Of a stretch of 64,000 nt of DNA, positions 1 to 7,271 are shown piece by piece (the first letter of the stretch is position 1; each line of letters begins with the position of its first letter). Source of the stretch: Sphingobium yanoikuyae (GTDB taxonomy: Bacteria; Pseudomonadota; Alphaproteobacteria; Sphingomonadales; Sphingomonadaceae); the NCBI RefSeq assembly GCF_034424525.1, contig NZ_CP139979.1:1364001-1428000 (forward strand). Reading direction: 5' to 3'. The translations under genes were made by a program, and so were the position numbers. Below the pieces are notes generated by a model. It did no database searches. It was given only the letters and a program-made list of their open reading frames with translations, and had not been told where the DNA came from.

Positions 1-87
1 ATTTTCTCGCCATGCAACTTAATGGCAATCCTCGGGAAATGCCTCTCGGTATTTGAACCGATATGGGACGAAAAAAAGGAGGCAGAC

Positions 88-357
88 ATGCCCAGAGGCG
101 ACAAGGATCGTTACACTGGCAAGCAGAAGCGCAAGGCCGCGCATATCGCGCAAAGCTATGAAGAGCGTGGCGTTTCGCATGACGAGGCGGAGGCGCGGGC
201 TTGGGCGACCGTGAACAAGGATTCGGGCGGGGGCAACCTGTCGGGATCGGGGCGGGGCAAGCCCGACAGCCATGCCGCCGAACGGCGCAAGGCGGCCGAT
301 CGATCAGCCGCGGCGAAGAAGGGGTGGGAAACGCGCCGTCGCCGGGCGCAGGGCTGA
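88..357 (+). CDS. Small basic KGG-like protein, often labelled plasmid stabilization protein
   Basis: An 89-residue, very basic hydrophilic protein starting MPRGDKDRYT. It has no signal peptide or membrane segment. Its middle (EERGVSHDEAEARAWATVNK) and the Gly/Ser/Lys-rich part after it match a widespread family of small proteins in proteobacteria that databases often call plasmid stabilization protein, with no proven function. I chose the ATG at 88 because AAGGAGG lies at 76-82 with ideal spacing; an upstream in-frame ATG at 22 has no such site. It appears monocistronic. The molecular role is unknown; a nucleic-acid-binding or stress role is only inferred from charge. Confidence 0.75.
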   Translation: MPRGDKDRYTGKQKRKAAHIAQSYEERGVSHDEAEARAWATVNKDSGGGNLSGSGRGKPDSHAAERRKAADRSAAAKKGWETRRRRAQG

Positions 358-359
358 AA

Positions 360-663
360 TCAGGGCGAGAAGATATCGCCGTTGCTGAAATGGGCGGCGA
401 GATGATCGATCCAGGCGCGCACCAGCGGCGGCAGCCCGGTACGGGTGGTGAAGACGAGGTGGACGATCCCCTCCTGCGCGTGCCATTCCGGGAAAGGGTA
501 GCGCCAGGGCGATCGACCGCGACGATCTGGACATGGCCCTTGGGATAGAGCGTCAGGAAATCGGGCAATATGGCCGTCACGGCGATGTGGCACCGGTCAT
601 AGACCGACAGGCCAAGCTCGGTGACCTGGAACCGGCGCGATGAGCGTCCGATCAACCGCCCAA
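360..663 (-). pseudogene. Decayed LysR-type regulator remnant
   Basis: Reading the minus strand from about 663, one frame gives the end of a LysR winged helix (LIGRSSRRFQVTELGLSVYD) joined directly to a substrate-domain piece (ILPDFLTLYPKG). A second frame then continues with WRYPFPEWHAQEGIVHLVF and LPPLVRAWIDHLAAHF, the usual C-terminal strand and helix of the family, ending in TGA at 360-362. The frame change lies near 505-508 and fits loss of one C. The start of the HTH domain and most of the effector domain are missing, so this is a remnant with several deletions, not a working regulator. It abuts the rplI terminator. Confidence 0.75.
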
Positions 664-669
664 GGCAAC

Positions 670-698
670 AAAAAAGCCGCCCGGTGACGGGCGGCTTT
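670..698 (-). terminator. Rho-independent terminator of the rpsF-rpsR-rplI operon
   Basis: A perfect 11-bp stem (673-683 with 688-698) closes a GTGA loop. On the minus strand it is followed by a run of T (A-run at 669-675 on plus). It lies 24 nt after the rplI stop. Confidence 0.9.
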
Positions 699-721
699 CT
701 CGTTTGTCAGAGCGAAGAGGC

Positions 722-1318
722 TCAGGCTTCTTCGGCCGGGGCTTCTTCCGCCTCGACGGCGATTTCGCCCGGCTCGGCGTTCGGATCGTAATCCTCGGTG
801 AAGCCGGCTTCGTCCTTCTCGAACAGGTCGGCCATCACGTCGACGCCCTGCGCCTGCAGTTCGGCTTCTTCCGGCGAGCGGGCAACGTTCACCGTGATGG
901 TGACGGCCACTTCCGGGTGCAGCGCGACCTTGACGTCGAAGACGCCCAGGGTCTTGATCGGACGCTCCAGCACGACCATCGCCTTGGATACGTTGGTCAC
1001 GCCATCGGCGTGCAGCGCGTCGACGACGTCACGGACGGCGACCGAGCCGTACAGGTGGCCGGCGTTCGACGACTGGCGGATCAGGACGATCTGCTTGCCG
1101 TTGACGCCTTCGGCAGCCTTTTCGGCGTCCGAACGACGAGCGGCGTTGTCGGCTTCGATCTTCGCGCGGTTGGCTTCGAACACAGCCTTGTTGGCGGCGT
1201 TCGAACGAAGAGCCTTCTTGTTGGGCAGCAGGAAGTTACGAGCGTAACCATCCTTCACGGTGACGACGTCGCCGATCGCGCCCAGCTTTTCGATGCGCTC
1301 AAGGAGAATGATTTCCAT
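722..1318 (-). CDS. rplI: 50S ribosomal protein bL9
   Basis: A 198-residue protein of the large ribosomal subunit. The N-terminal rRNA-binding domain is evident (MEIILLERIEKLGAIGDVV, then KDGYARNFLLP near residues 22-33), followed by the long connecting helix and the C-terminal domain. It is about 50 residues longer than E. coli bL9. The extra part is an acidic tail rich in Glu and Ala, common in alphaproteobacterial homologues. It is the last gene of rpsF-rpsR-rplI, 13 nt after rpsR, and is followed by a strong terminator. Confidence 0.97.
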   Translation of the reverse strand: MEIILLERIEKLGAIGDVVTVKDGYARNFLLPNKKALRSNAANKAVFEANRAKIEADNAARRSDAEKAAEGVNGKQIVLIRQSSNAGHLYGSVAVRDVVDALHADGVTNVSKAMVVLERPIKTLGVFDVKVALHPEVAVTITVNVARSPEEAELQAQGVDVMADLFEKDEAGFTEDYDPNAEPGEIAVEAEEAPAEEA

Positions 1319-1331
1319 GGGTCTTTCTCCC

Positions 1332-1556
1332 TTACTTCACGATGTAGGGCAGCAGGCCCAGGTGACGGGCGCGCTTGATGGCCTGGGCCAGCTCACGCTG
1401 CTTCTTGGCGGACACCGCAGTGATGCGGCTGGGGACGATCTTGCCGCGCTCGGACACGAAGCCCTGCAGCAGACGGACGTCCTTGTAATCGATCTTCGGC
1501 GCATCCTTGGCGGCGAAGGGGCAGCTCTTGCGGCGGCGGAAAAACGGGCGTGCCAT
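1332..1556 (-). CDS. rpsR: 30S ribosomal protein bS18
   Basis: A 74-residue small-subunit protein with the typical [14 protein letters not shown] start and the core [19 protein letters not shown] and [10 protein letters not shown]. It binds 16S rRNA beside bS6 on the platform of the 30S subunit. It sits between rpsF (13 nt gap) and rplI (13 nt gap) in the standard order, so the three are surely co-transcribed. Confidence 0.98.
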   Translation of the reverse strand: MARPFFRRRKSCPFAAKDAPKIDYKDVRLLQGFVSERGKIVPSRITAVSAKKQRELAQAIKRARHLGLLPYIVK

Positions 1557-1569
1557 GTTTCAGATCTCC

Positions 1570-1974
1570 TTATTCGGCAGCCGGGGCTTCTTCGCGCTCA
1601 CGGCGCGGGCCACGGTCACCACGGGGGGCACGGTCGCCACGTTCGGCGCGTTCCTGCTTGCGCATCATCACCGACGGACCGGCTTCCAGCTCTTCGACCT
1701 TGATGGTCATGTAGCGGATGATGTCTTCGTTGATCTGGGTCTGACGCTCCAGCTCGGCAATCACGTTGCCCGGTGCGTCGATGTTCAGCATGACGTAGTG
1801 CGCCTTGCGGTTCTTGGCGATCTTGTATGCGAGCGAACGCAGGCCCCAGGTCTCGACCTTGGTCACCTTGCCTTCATTTTCCTCGACGATCTTGGTGGCG
1901 GTTTCCGCCAGAGCGTCCACCTGCGCCTGTGCCAGATCCTGGCGCGCAAGGAACACATGCTCGTAAAGAGCCAT
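1570..1974 (-). CDS. rpsF: 30S ribosomal protein bS6
   Basis: A 134-residue protein starting [15 protein letters not shown], the bS6 N-terminus, with the conserved [17 protein letters not shown] segment. A charged Arg/Glu-rich C-terminal tail extends past the ferredoxin-like core, as in many alphaproteobacteria. I reject an in-frame GTG at 2013 because the ATG at 1974 begins the conserved domain and has GAGG upstream. It is the first gene of the ribosomal operon and partners bS18 in the 30S platform. The divergent GntP gene begins 246 nt away. Confidence 0.97.
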   Translation of the reverse strand: MALYEHVFLARQDLAQAQVDALAETATKIVEENEGKVTKVETWGLRSLAYKIAKNRKAHYVMLNIDAPGNVIAELERQTQINEDIIRYMTIKVEELEAGPSVMMRKQERAERGDRAPRGDRGPRREREEAPAAE

Positions 1975-2220
1975 GGGTATTGCCTCATCTGTTGGCCGAT
2001 CGCTGACGCCCACCCCATGTGGAACGCCCCTCCGGCTGTCGTCTCAAGCATTCGAAATCGTCCGACGTCCGAATCCGGGGCCGAACGAAGGCGCGCCTAT
2101 GACGGAAAAGCGGACGAAAGGCAAGCGGCATCGGTGCAGCCATGGGCGGCAGCGGCCCTGCTTGCAGTCAGGCTTCACCTGTCTCTATCCTGCCTGCCAG
2201 AAAAAGAGAAGGAGAGACGG

Positions 2221-3624
2221 ATGGCGGTCGCGATCGCGGCACTGGCGCTGATCTTGCTGATGCTGGCGGCCTATCGCGGCATGAGCGTCATATTGATGGC
2301 GCCCTTGCTCGCCATGCTGGCGGTGTTCCTGACCGATCCGGCGGCGGTGCCGACCGCCTTTTCCGGCCTGTTCATGGACAAGGTCGCCACCTTCCTGAAG
2401 CTCTATTTCCCCGTCTTCCTGCTCGGCGCGCTGTTCGGCAAGCTGGTCGAGATATCGGGCTTTTCCCGCGCGATCGTGACGGCGGTGATCGGCTTTGTCG
2501 GCGCGGGGCGGGCGATCCCGGCGATCATGATCGTGACGGCGCTGCTGACCTATGGCGGGGTGTCGGTGTTCGTCGCGGTGTTTGCCGTCTACCCCTTCGC
2601 CGCCGAGATGTTTCGCCGCGCCGACATCCCCAAGCGGCTGGTGCCCGCCACGATCGGCCTTGGCGCGCTGACCTTCACCATGGATGCGCTGCCGGGCACG
2701 CCGCAGATCCAGAATGTCATTCCGGCCAGCTTCTTTGGCACCACTGCCTGGGCGGCGCCGGTGCTGGGCGTGATCGGATCGGTGGTGATCGCGGCGACGG
2801 GCCTTGCCTATCTCAACTGGCGGCGCCGGGCGATGGCGGCCGCGGGGGAGGGCTATGGCGCACCCGAAACGCTGGTCAACGAACCCGATCGGCAGGAAGA
2901 GGCGGCCGCCGTCCACCCGCTGGTCGCCCTGCTTCCGCTGCTGGTGGTGGGGCTGGGCAATCTGGCGCTGACGCTGCTGATCCCGCGCATCACCGGCGGG
3001 GCGGAAGAGGTGAGCATTCGGCTGGCGGGGCTGCCCGAGCCGGTGACAGCGAAAGTGACACAGCAAGCGGCACTGTGGGCGGTGGAGGGCGCGCTGCTGA
3101 TGGGCATCGCCACCATCCTGATCTTCGCTTTTCCGATCGTGGCGCGGCGCTTTGCGGAAGGATCGAAGGCGGCGGTCGGTGGCGCCTTGCTGGCGGGGAT
3201 GAACACGGCGGTCGAATATGGCTTTGGCGGGGTGATCGCGGCGCTGCCCGGCTTCCTGGTCGTCAAGGACGCCCTGAAGGCGGTGCCCAACCCGCTGATC
3301 AACGAAGCGATTACGGTGACGACCCTGGCCGGCATCACCGGGTCGGCGTCGGGCGGCCTGTCGATCGCGCTGGCGGCGATGGCGGACCAGTTCGTGGCGG
3401 CGGGCGACGCGGCGGGTATCCCAAGAGAGGTGCTGCACCGGGTCGCGTCGATGGCATCGGGGGGCATGGACAGCCTGCCGCATAATGGCGCGGTCATCAC
3501 CCTGCTGGCGGTGACGGGCCTCACCCATCGTCAGGCCTATAAGGACATATTCGCGCTGACGCTCATCAAGACGATGACCGTCTTCGTCGTGATCGCCGTC
3601 TATTATCTGACCGGGCTGGTGTGA
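2221..3624 (+). CDS. GntP-family permease
   Basis: A 467-residue integral membrane protein with about 12 hydrophobic segments. It resembles the GntP superfamily (gluconate and related hydroxy-acid symporters, including beta-hydroxybutyrate permeases). Family-like stretches are TYGGVSVFVAVFAVYP, the TMDALPGTPQIQN loop and the C-terminal SMASGGMDSLPHNGAV, the typical GntP end. It probably imports a small organic acid with protons; the substrate cannot be told from sequence. AAGGAGA just upstream supports the ATG at 2221. It is monocistronic, divergent from rpsF and followed by a terminator. No kinase or dehydrogenase sits next to it to hint at substrate. Confidence 0.85.
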   Translation: MAVAIAALALILLMLAAYRGMSVILMAPLLAMLAVFLTDPAAVPTAFSGLFMDKVATFLKLYFPVFLLGALFGKLVEISGFSRAIVTAVIGFVGAGRAIPAIMIVTALLTYGGVSVFVAVFAVYPFAAEMFRRADIPKRLVPATIGLGALTFTMDALPGTPQIQNVIPASFFGTTAWAAPVLGVIGSVVIAATGLAYLNWRRRAMAAAGEGYGAPETLVNEPDRQEEAAAVHPLVALLPLLVVGLGNLALTLLIPRITGGAEEVSIRLAGLPEPVTAKVTQQAALWAVEGALLMGIATILIFAFPIVARRFAEGSKAAVGGALLAGMNTAVEYGFGGVIAALPGFLVVKDALKAVPNPLINEAITVTTLAGITGSASGGLSIALAAMADQFVAAGDAAGIPREVLHRVASMASGGMDSLPHNGAVITLLAVTGLTHRQAYKDIFALTLIKTMTVFVVIAVYYLTGLV

Positions 3625-3630
3625 ACGCGA

Positions 3631-3664
3631 AAGCGCCCCGGAGCGAAGGCTCCAGGGCGCTTTT
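3631..3664 (+). terminator. Intrinsic terminator after the GntP permease
   Basis: Stem AAGCGCCC (3631-3638) pairs with GGGCGCTT (3655-3662), with an inner GGAGC/GCTCC stem and a GAAG loop, ending in TTTT. It begins 7 nt after the permease stop. Confidence 0.85.
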
Positions 3665-3682
3665 CAGGAAGTGGGGCGCTTG

Positions 3683-3718
3683 GAGCATCCTCCGATTAGG
3701 TTGAATCGGGGGACGCTC
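3683..3718. repeat. Imperfect palindrome, sphingomonad intergenic-repeat type
   Basis: A 15-nt arm (3683-3697) pairs with 3704-3718 around a 6-nt loop, with one mismatch and one wobble. It lies between converging genes, just after the permease terminator. It has no T-run of its own, so it looks like a dispersed palindromic element rather than a simple terminator. I cannot test copy number here. Confidence 0.5.
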
Positions 3719-3735
3719 TAGTTTCCTTTTTTGCC

Positions 3736-3778
3736 GCATTCTGCGAGTCGTCGGCTGTTCCAGCCGACTTCAGAATGC
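3736..3778. repeat. Second hairpin in the convergent gap
   Basis: Outer arms GCATTCTG (3736-3743) and CAGAATGC (3771-3778) enclose a perfect inner stem GTCGGCTG (3750-3757) / CAGCCGAC (3761-3768) with a TTC loop. It lies directly behind the stop of the minus-strand RcnB-like gene and may help end its transcript, although no T-run follows on that strand. Confidence 0.5.
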
Positions 3779-3779
3779 T

Positions 3780-4133
3780 CTAGCGGATGGCGCCGGCGAC
3801 GACCGCGCCGATGATCCCGCTGGTGAGGGCGACCAGCACTGCGTCATTGCCCGAGCGGACCCAGTGGTAACCGCGCGGCGGGGCCGACAGGCGATAGCCG
3901 CGATAATTGTCGACGACCCGGTAATTGGTCGCATAGCGGCGATCGAAGCGCTGGCCCTTGGCCCAGTGGCGATCGTTGCGCACGACCGTCTTCTTCTGGA
4001 CGACGGTGCGGTGCGGACCTTCCTTCACGACCCGGACGGTTTCGCGATGGGGCGCGGCCTGGGCCTGGGCGGTGACGATCGGGCTGGCGGCAACGGCGGT
4101 GGCGGTCAGGGCCAGGATGATCTTCTTGAACAT
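3780..4133 (-). CDS. RcnB-like periplasmic protein
   Basis: A 117-residue exported protein. Residues 1-26 form a signal peptide (MFKKIILALTATAVAAS, AQA-like cleavage). The mature part is rich in Arg, His and Tyr. It ends with the RcnB-family pattern in which YRGYRLSAPPRGYHWVR precedes a short hydrophobic tail (LVALTSGIIGAVVAGAI). RcnB of E. coli is a periplasmic protein tied to nickel/cobalt homeostasis, but most family members are uncharacterised and no metal transporter is adjacent, so only the family is claimed. It appears monocistronic. Confidence 0.7.
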   Translation of the reverse strand: MFKKIILALTATAVAASPIVTAQAQAAPHRETVRVVKEGPHRTVVQKKTVVRNDRHWAKGQRFDRRYATNYRVVDNYRGYRLSAPPRGYHWVRSGNDAVLVALTSGIIGAVVAGAIR

Positions 4134-4310
4134 GTCTTCACTCCTCTTGTTTCAATCGAGGGCGCCGCTTCCGGCGTCGAAGACAGGGATAGGCCGCGCT
4201 TGTCGCAAGCCTGTCCCAAGGGTGGGGCAGTTTTGTCGGAAATTGTATCAAAACCCGATTTAAGCTGAATATCAGTTCATAAATTACGCTTTTTCAATGC
4301 CTTGTTCGAA

Positions 4311-5027
4311 TCACAGCATCAGCGAGATGGCATTGCCGAAATTGTGCAGCAGGATCGGCAGCAACAGGCTGCCGGTGCGCAGGCGCAGCCAGACGGCCAG
4401 CAGCGAGGGGATGGCGGTAAGCGCCATCACGACTGGATCGAAGCTGAAATGGCCGCCCGAATAGCCGAACGCATGGGCGAGGCCGAACAGGCCGCAGGAC
4501 AGCAGAGCGCCCCAGCCCCAGTCGACGCCCAGGAAGCGGACCCGCCGGGTGAAGGCGCGATCGAGCGCGAAGAGCAGGATACCGCGATAAAAGGGTTCTT
4601 CCTCCAGCCCCGGCATGGTGAGCTGGAAGGCGATTTCCTCTGCGCTGCTCGGATCGTCGGGGAAATAGAGGGCGAGCGCCGTGAAGAAGGCGCAATAGAG
4701 GAGAGCCACGGGCAGGGCAGCGGTCAGGCTGCCGCGCGCCTGCCGGAGGGTAAGGCCGACCCGCTTCCAGCCGAAGGCCGGCAGGGCTGCGACCAGCAGC
4801 GTGAGGGCAAGGGCCAGCAGCTTGCCCTGCCAGTTCCAGCCGGCGGCGGGGATGAGATCGGGGATATGGCGATAGGCGCGGGTCAGCAGCGCGTCATTGG
4901 CGGCGACCAGGGCGGCGGCAACCAGCAGCCAGCCGGGCCGAAAGCCGCGCCGATCGATCAGGCCGATCGCGCCGCCAACAGCCAGCAGCAGCGCCAGCGT
5001 CCCGAGCAGGCCGATGACGCCGTTCAT
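4311..5027 (-). CDS. CPBP-family intramembrane metalloprotease
   Basis: A 238-residue polytopic membrane protein with all signature motifs of the CPBP (CAAX protease and bacteriocin-processing, Abi) family. EEEPFYR lies at residues 142-148 (catalytic Glu pair and Arg), FGLAH at 181-185 and HNFGN at 228-232. These residues form the glutamate-type intramembrane active site. Members cleave or modify membrane peptides, but substrates are mostly unknown. The neighbours give no clue. The start at 5027 begins a clear first transmembrane segment. Confidence 0.85.
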   Translation of the reverse strand: MNGVIGLLGTLALLLAVGGAIGLIDRRGFRPGWLLVAAALVAANDALLTRAYRHIPDLIPAAGWNWQGKLLALALTLLVAALPAFGWKRVGLTLRQARGSLTAALPVALLYCAFFTALALYFPDDPSSAEEIAFQLTMPGLEEEPFYRGILLFALDRAFTRRVRFLGVDWGWGALLSCGLFGLAHAFGYSGGHFSFDPVVMALTAIPSLLAVWLRLRTGSLLLPILLHNFGNAISLML

Positions 5028-5052
5028 GCGCGCCGCTCCGGCGCGGGGCGGT

Positions 5053-5229
5053 TCAGTTGGTGGAAGCGGGCAGGGGCGTGGCGGTGACGGTCATGCGGGC
5101 GAGCAGAATGGGACGATCCTTGCCCTCCAGCAATTGCGCCGTCTGTGGTGCCTGCGCGTCGGCAAAGGGGGTGAGGCTGACCCCGAGCAGCAGCGCACTG
5201 CTGATGAGGCTGGCGGCGATCATCTTCAT
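5053..5229 (-). CDS. Small secreted protein of unknown function
   Basis: A 58-residue protein starting MKMIAASLISSALLLGVS, a clear signal peptide, with a short mature part after an ADAQA-type cleavage site (LLEGKDRPILLARMTVTATP). AAGGAA at good spacing supports the ATG at 5229 over a further upstream start. It lies 25 nt upstream of the CPBP protease on the same strand and may be co-transcribed with it. I recognise no family. Confidence 0.5.
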   Translation of the reverse strand: MKMIAASLISSALLLGVSLTPFADAQAPQTAQLLEGKDRPILLARMTVTATPLPASTN

Positions 5230-5339
5230 GGGGGCATTCCTTCCACAGCGCCGGAGCGGCGCCATGGAAGGAGGGATTAGGCAGAAGATGTCGCAGCATT
5301 ATCCCGGATAACCGCCCTTTTGTCGGAAAATGTATCAGC

Positions 5340-6545
5340 CTATTCGTGCCGCAGCGCGTCGATCGGGTTGAGGCTTGCCGCCCGGCGCGCCGGGAAATAG
5401 CCGAACACCACGCCGATCGCCGCCGAGAAGAGGAAGGCGATCAGATTGACCTGCGGATCGAAGGTGAAGGGCACCTTCATCAGCGGCGCGATGCCGACCG
5501 ATGCGATGAGGGCAATGACCAGGCCGATCAGGCCGCCCATGCAGGACAGCACGATCGCCTCCACCAGGAACTGCATCAGCACTTCGCGCGCGACCGCGCC
5601 AATGGCGAGGCGGATGCCGATCTCGCGGGTGCGCTCCGTCACTGACACCAGCATGATGTTCATGATGCCGATGCCGCCGACCAGCAGCGAGATGGCGGCG
5701 ACCGCCGCGACGATCTGGGTCAGGATGGTGGTGGTGCCGGTCAGCGTGTCGCTGATCTGCTTGGTGTCGAAGACGTTGAAATTATCCTCCGCGCCCGCCT
5801 TGATCTTGCGGCGCTCGCGCATCAGCTGCTCCAGACTGTCCTGCACGGTCGCGCTGTCATAGGCGTCGTCGACCGCGACCATGATCTGGCTGATGTCGCG
5901 ATCGCCGGTGAAGCGGCGCTGGACGAACTTGATCGGCATGACGACGACATCGTCCTGGTCGCCAAAGCCGCCCTGGCCGCGAGTTGCAAGCACGCCAACG
6001 ACCTGACAGCTGACGCCCTTGATCCGCATCCGCTTGCCGATCGGGTCATTGCCCTGGAACAGGTTGGTGCGCACCGTGTTGCCGATGATGCAGACCGATT
6101 TGCCGGCCTCTTCCTCGTCTGGCATGAACAGCCGGCCTTCCGACACATTCCAGGACTGGACCTGCGAATAGGCGGAGGTCGTGCCATAGACGGTGGTCGA
6201 CCAGTTATTGCCTTCATAGATGGCGGTGCCGCTCGACTGGACCACCGGCGCGACGGCGCGCACGCCGGTCAGCTGGTTCTCGATCGCGGTCAGGTCCGCT
6301 TCCTTGAAATTGGGCGGGCGCGGCCCGCCGCCGCCACGGCCGAAGCCTTGGCCGGGGCGCAGTTGCAGCACATTTGCGCCGAGCGAGCTGATCTGTTCGC
6401 GCACAGCGGCGGTCGCGCCATTGCCCAGTGTCACCATGGTGACGACGGCGGCGACGCCGATGATGATGCCGAGCGTCGTGAGGAAGCTGCGCATCTTGTG
6501 CCGGTTGATCGCCCGGAAGGCGAGGATGACAGTGGTGCCCAGCAT
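5340..6545 (-). CDS. MacB-type ABC transporter permease
   Basis: A 401-residue permease of the MacB/FtsX class. It has an N-terminal membrane helix after AFRAINRHKMRSFLTTLGI, a large periplasmic MacB core (about residues 45-265) and a C-terminal FtsX domain with three helices, including the typical GGIGIMNIMLVSVTERTREIG and PARRAASLNPIDALRHE ends. MacB proteins work as mechanotransmission exporters together with a membrane-fusion protein and a TolC channel. Its ATG overlaps the stop of the ATPase gene (ATGA at 6542-6545 read on minus), so the two are translationally coupled. Here ATPase and permease are separate proteins, unlike fused E. coli MacB. Confidence 0.93.
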   Translation of the reverse strand: MLGTTVILAFRAINRHKMRSFLTTLGIIIGVAAVVTMVTLGNGATAAVREQISSLGANVLQLRPGQGFGRGGGGPRPPNFKEADLTAIENQLTGVRAVAPVVQSSGTAIYEGNNWSTTVYGTTSAYSQVQSWNVSEGRLFMPDEEEAGKSVCIIGNTVRTNLFQGNDPIGKRMRIKGVSCQVVGVLATRGQGGFGDQDDVVVMPIKFVQRRFTGDRDISQIMVAVDDAYDSATVQDSLEQLMRERRKIKAGAEDNFNVFDTKQISDTLTGTTTILTQIVAAVAAISLLVGGIGIMNIMLVSVTERTREIGIRLAIGAVAREVLMQFLVEAIVLSCMGGLIGLVIALIASVGIAPLMKVPFTFDPQVNLIAFLFSAAIGVVFGYFPARRAASLNPIDALRHE

Positions 6546-7267
6546 CAGCCCACGGCTCCCTTCTGCGGTCCGCCCTGGCCCTTGTCGACCCGCTCCACCA
6601 GCCCATCCTTGAAATGGACGATGGTATGGGCAAATTCGGCCATGTCGGGTTCGTGCGTCACCATCAGCACGGTGATGCCGCTATTCTGGTTGAGGTCGGT
6701 CAGCAATTGCATGATCTCCACCGACCGTTCGGAATCGAGATTGCCGGTCGGTTCGTCCGCCAGCAGCACGTCGGGCTGGGTGACGATGGCACGGGCGATG
6801 GCGACGCGCTGTTGCTGGCCGCCCGACAGTTCCGCCGGGGTATGGTCCCACCAGTCCTTGAGGCCCACCTTGTCGAGCGCGGCCATGCCCATCTCGTAAC
6901 GGGTCTTCTTGTCCTCGCCGCGATAGAGCAGGGGGAGTTCGACATTCTCCAGCGCGCTGGTGCGGGCGAGCAGGTTGAAGCCCTGGAACACGAAGCCGAG
7001 ATAGCGGCGGCGCAGCAGCGCGCGCTGGTCGCGGTCCAGCGTCTCGACATGGCGGCCCTTGAACAGGAACTGCCCGCCCGATGGCACGTCGAGGCAGCCC
7101 AATATGTTCATCGTCGTCGACTTGCCCGAGCCCGAAGGCCCCATGACGGCGACGAAATCGCCCTGCTCGATGTCGAGGTCTATGCCCTTCAAGGCCTGAA
7201 AGGCGGTGGGGCCGCTGCCGAAGATCTTGGTGATCCCCCGCAGCGAGATGATGGGATCGGCGGCCAT
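6545..7267 (-). CDS. MacB/LolD-type ABC transporter ATP-binding protein
   Basis: A 240-residue ATPase with Walker A GPSGSGKST (residues 43-51), signature LSGGQQQR (147-154) and Walker B VLLADEPTGNLDSE from about 167. The EPTGNLDS pattern is typical of the MacB/LolD/FtsE group. It powers the permease encoded next. I chose the ATG at 7267, where the conserved domain starts; an upstream in-frame extension is low-complexity shadow sequence. It lies 4 nt after the membrane-fusion protein gene. Confidence 0.95.
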   Translation of the reverse strand: MAADPIISLRGITKIFGSGPTAFQALKGIDLDIEQGDFVAVMGPSGSGKSTTMNILGCLDVPSGGQFLFKGRHVETLDRDQRALLRRRYLGFVFQGFNLLARTSALENVELPLLYRGEDKKTRYEMGMAALDKVGLKDWWDHTPAELSGGQQQRVAIARAIVTQPDVLLADEPTGNLDSERSVEIMQLLTDLNQNSGITVLMVTHEPDMAEFAHTIVHFKDGLVERVDKGQGGPQKGAVG

Positions 7268-7271
7268 TGGA

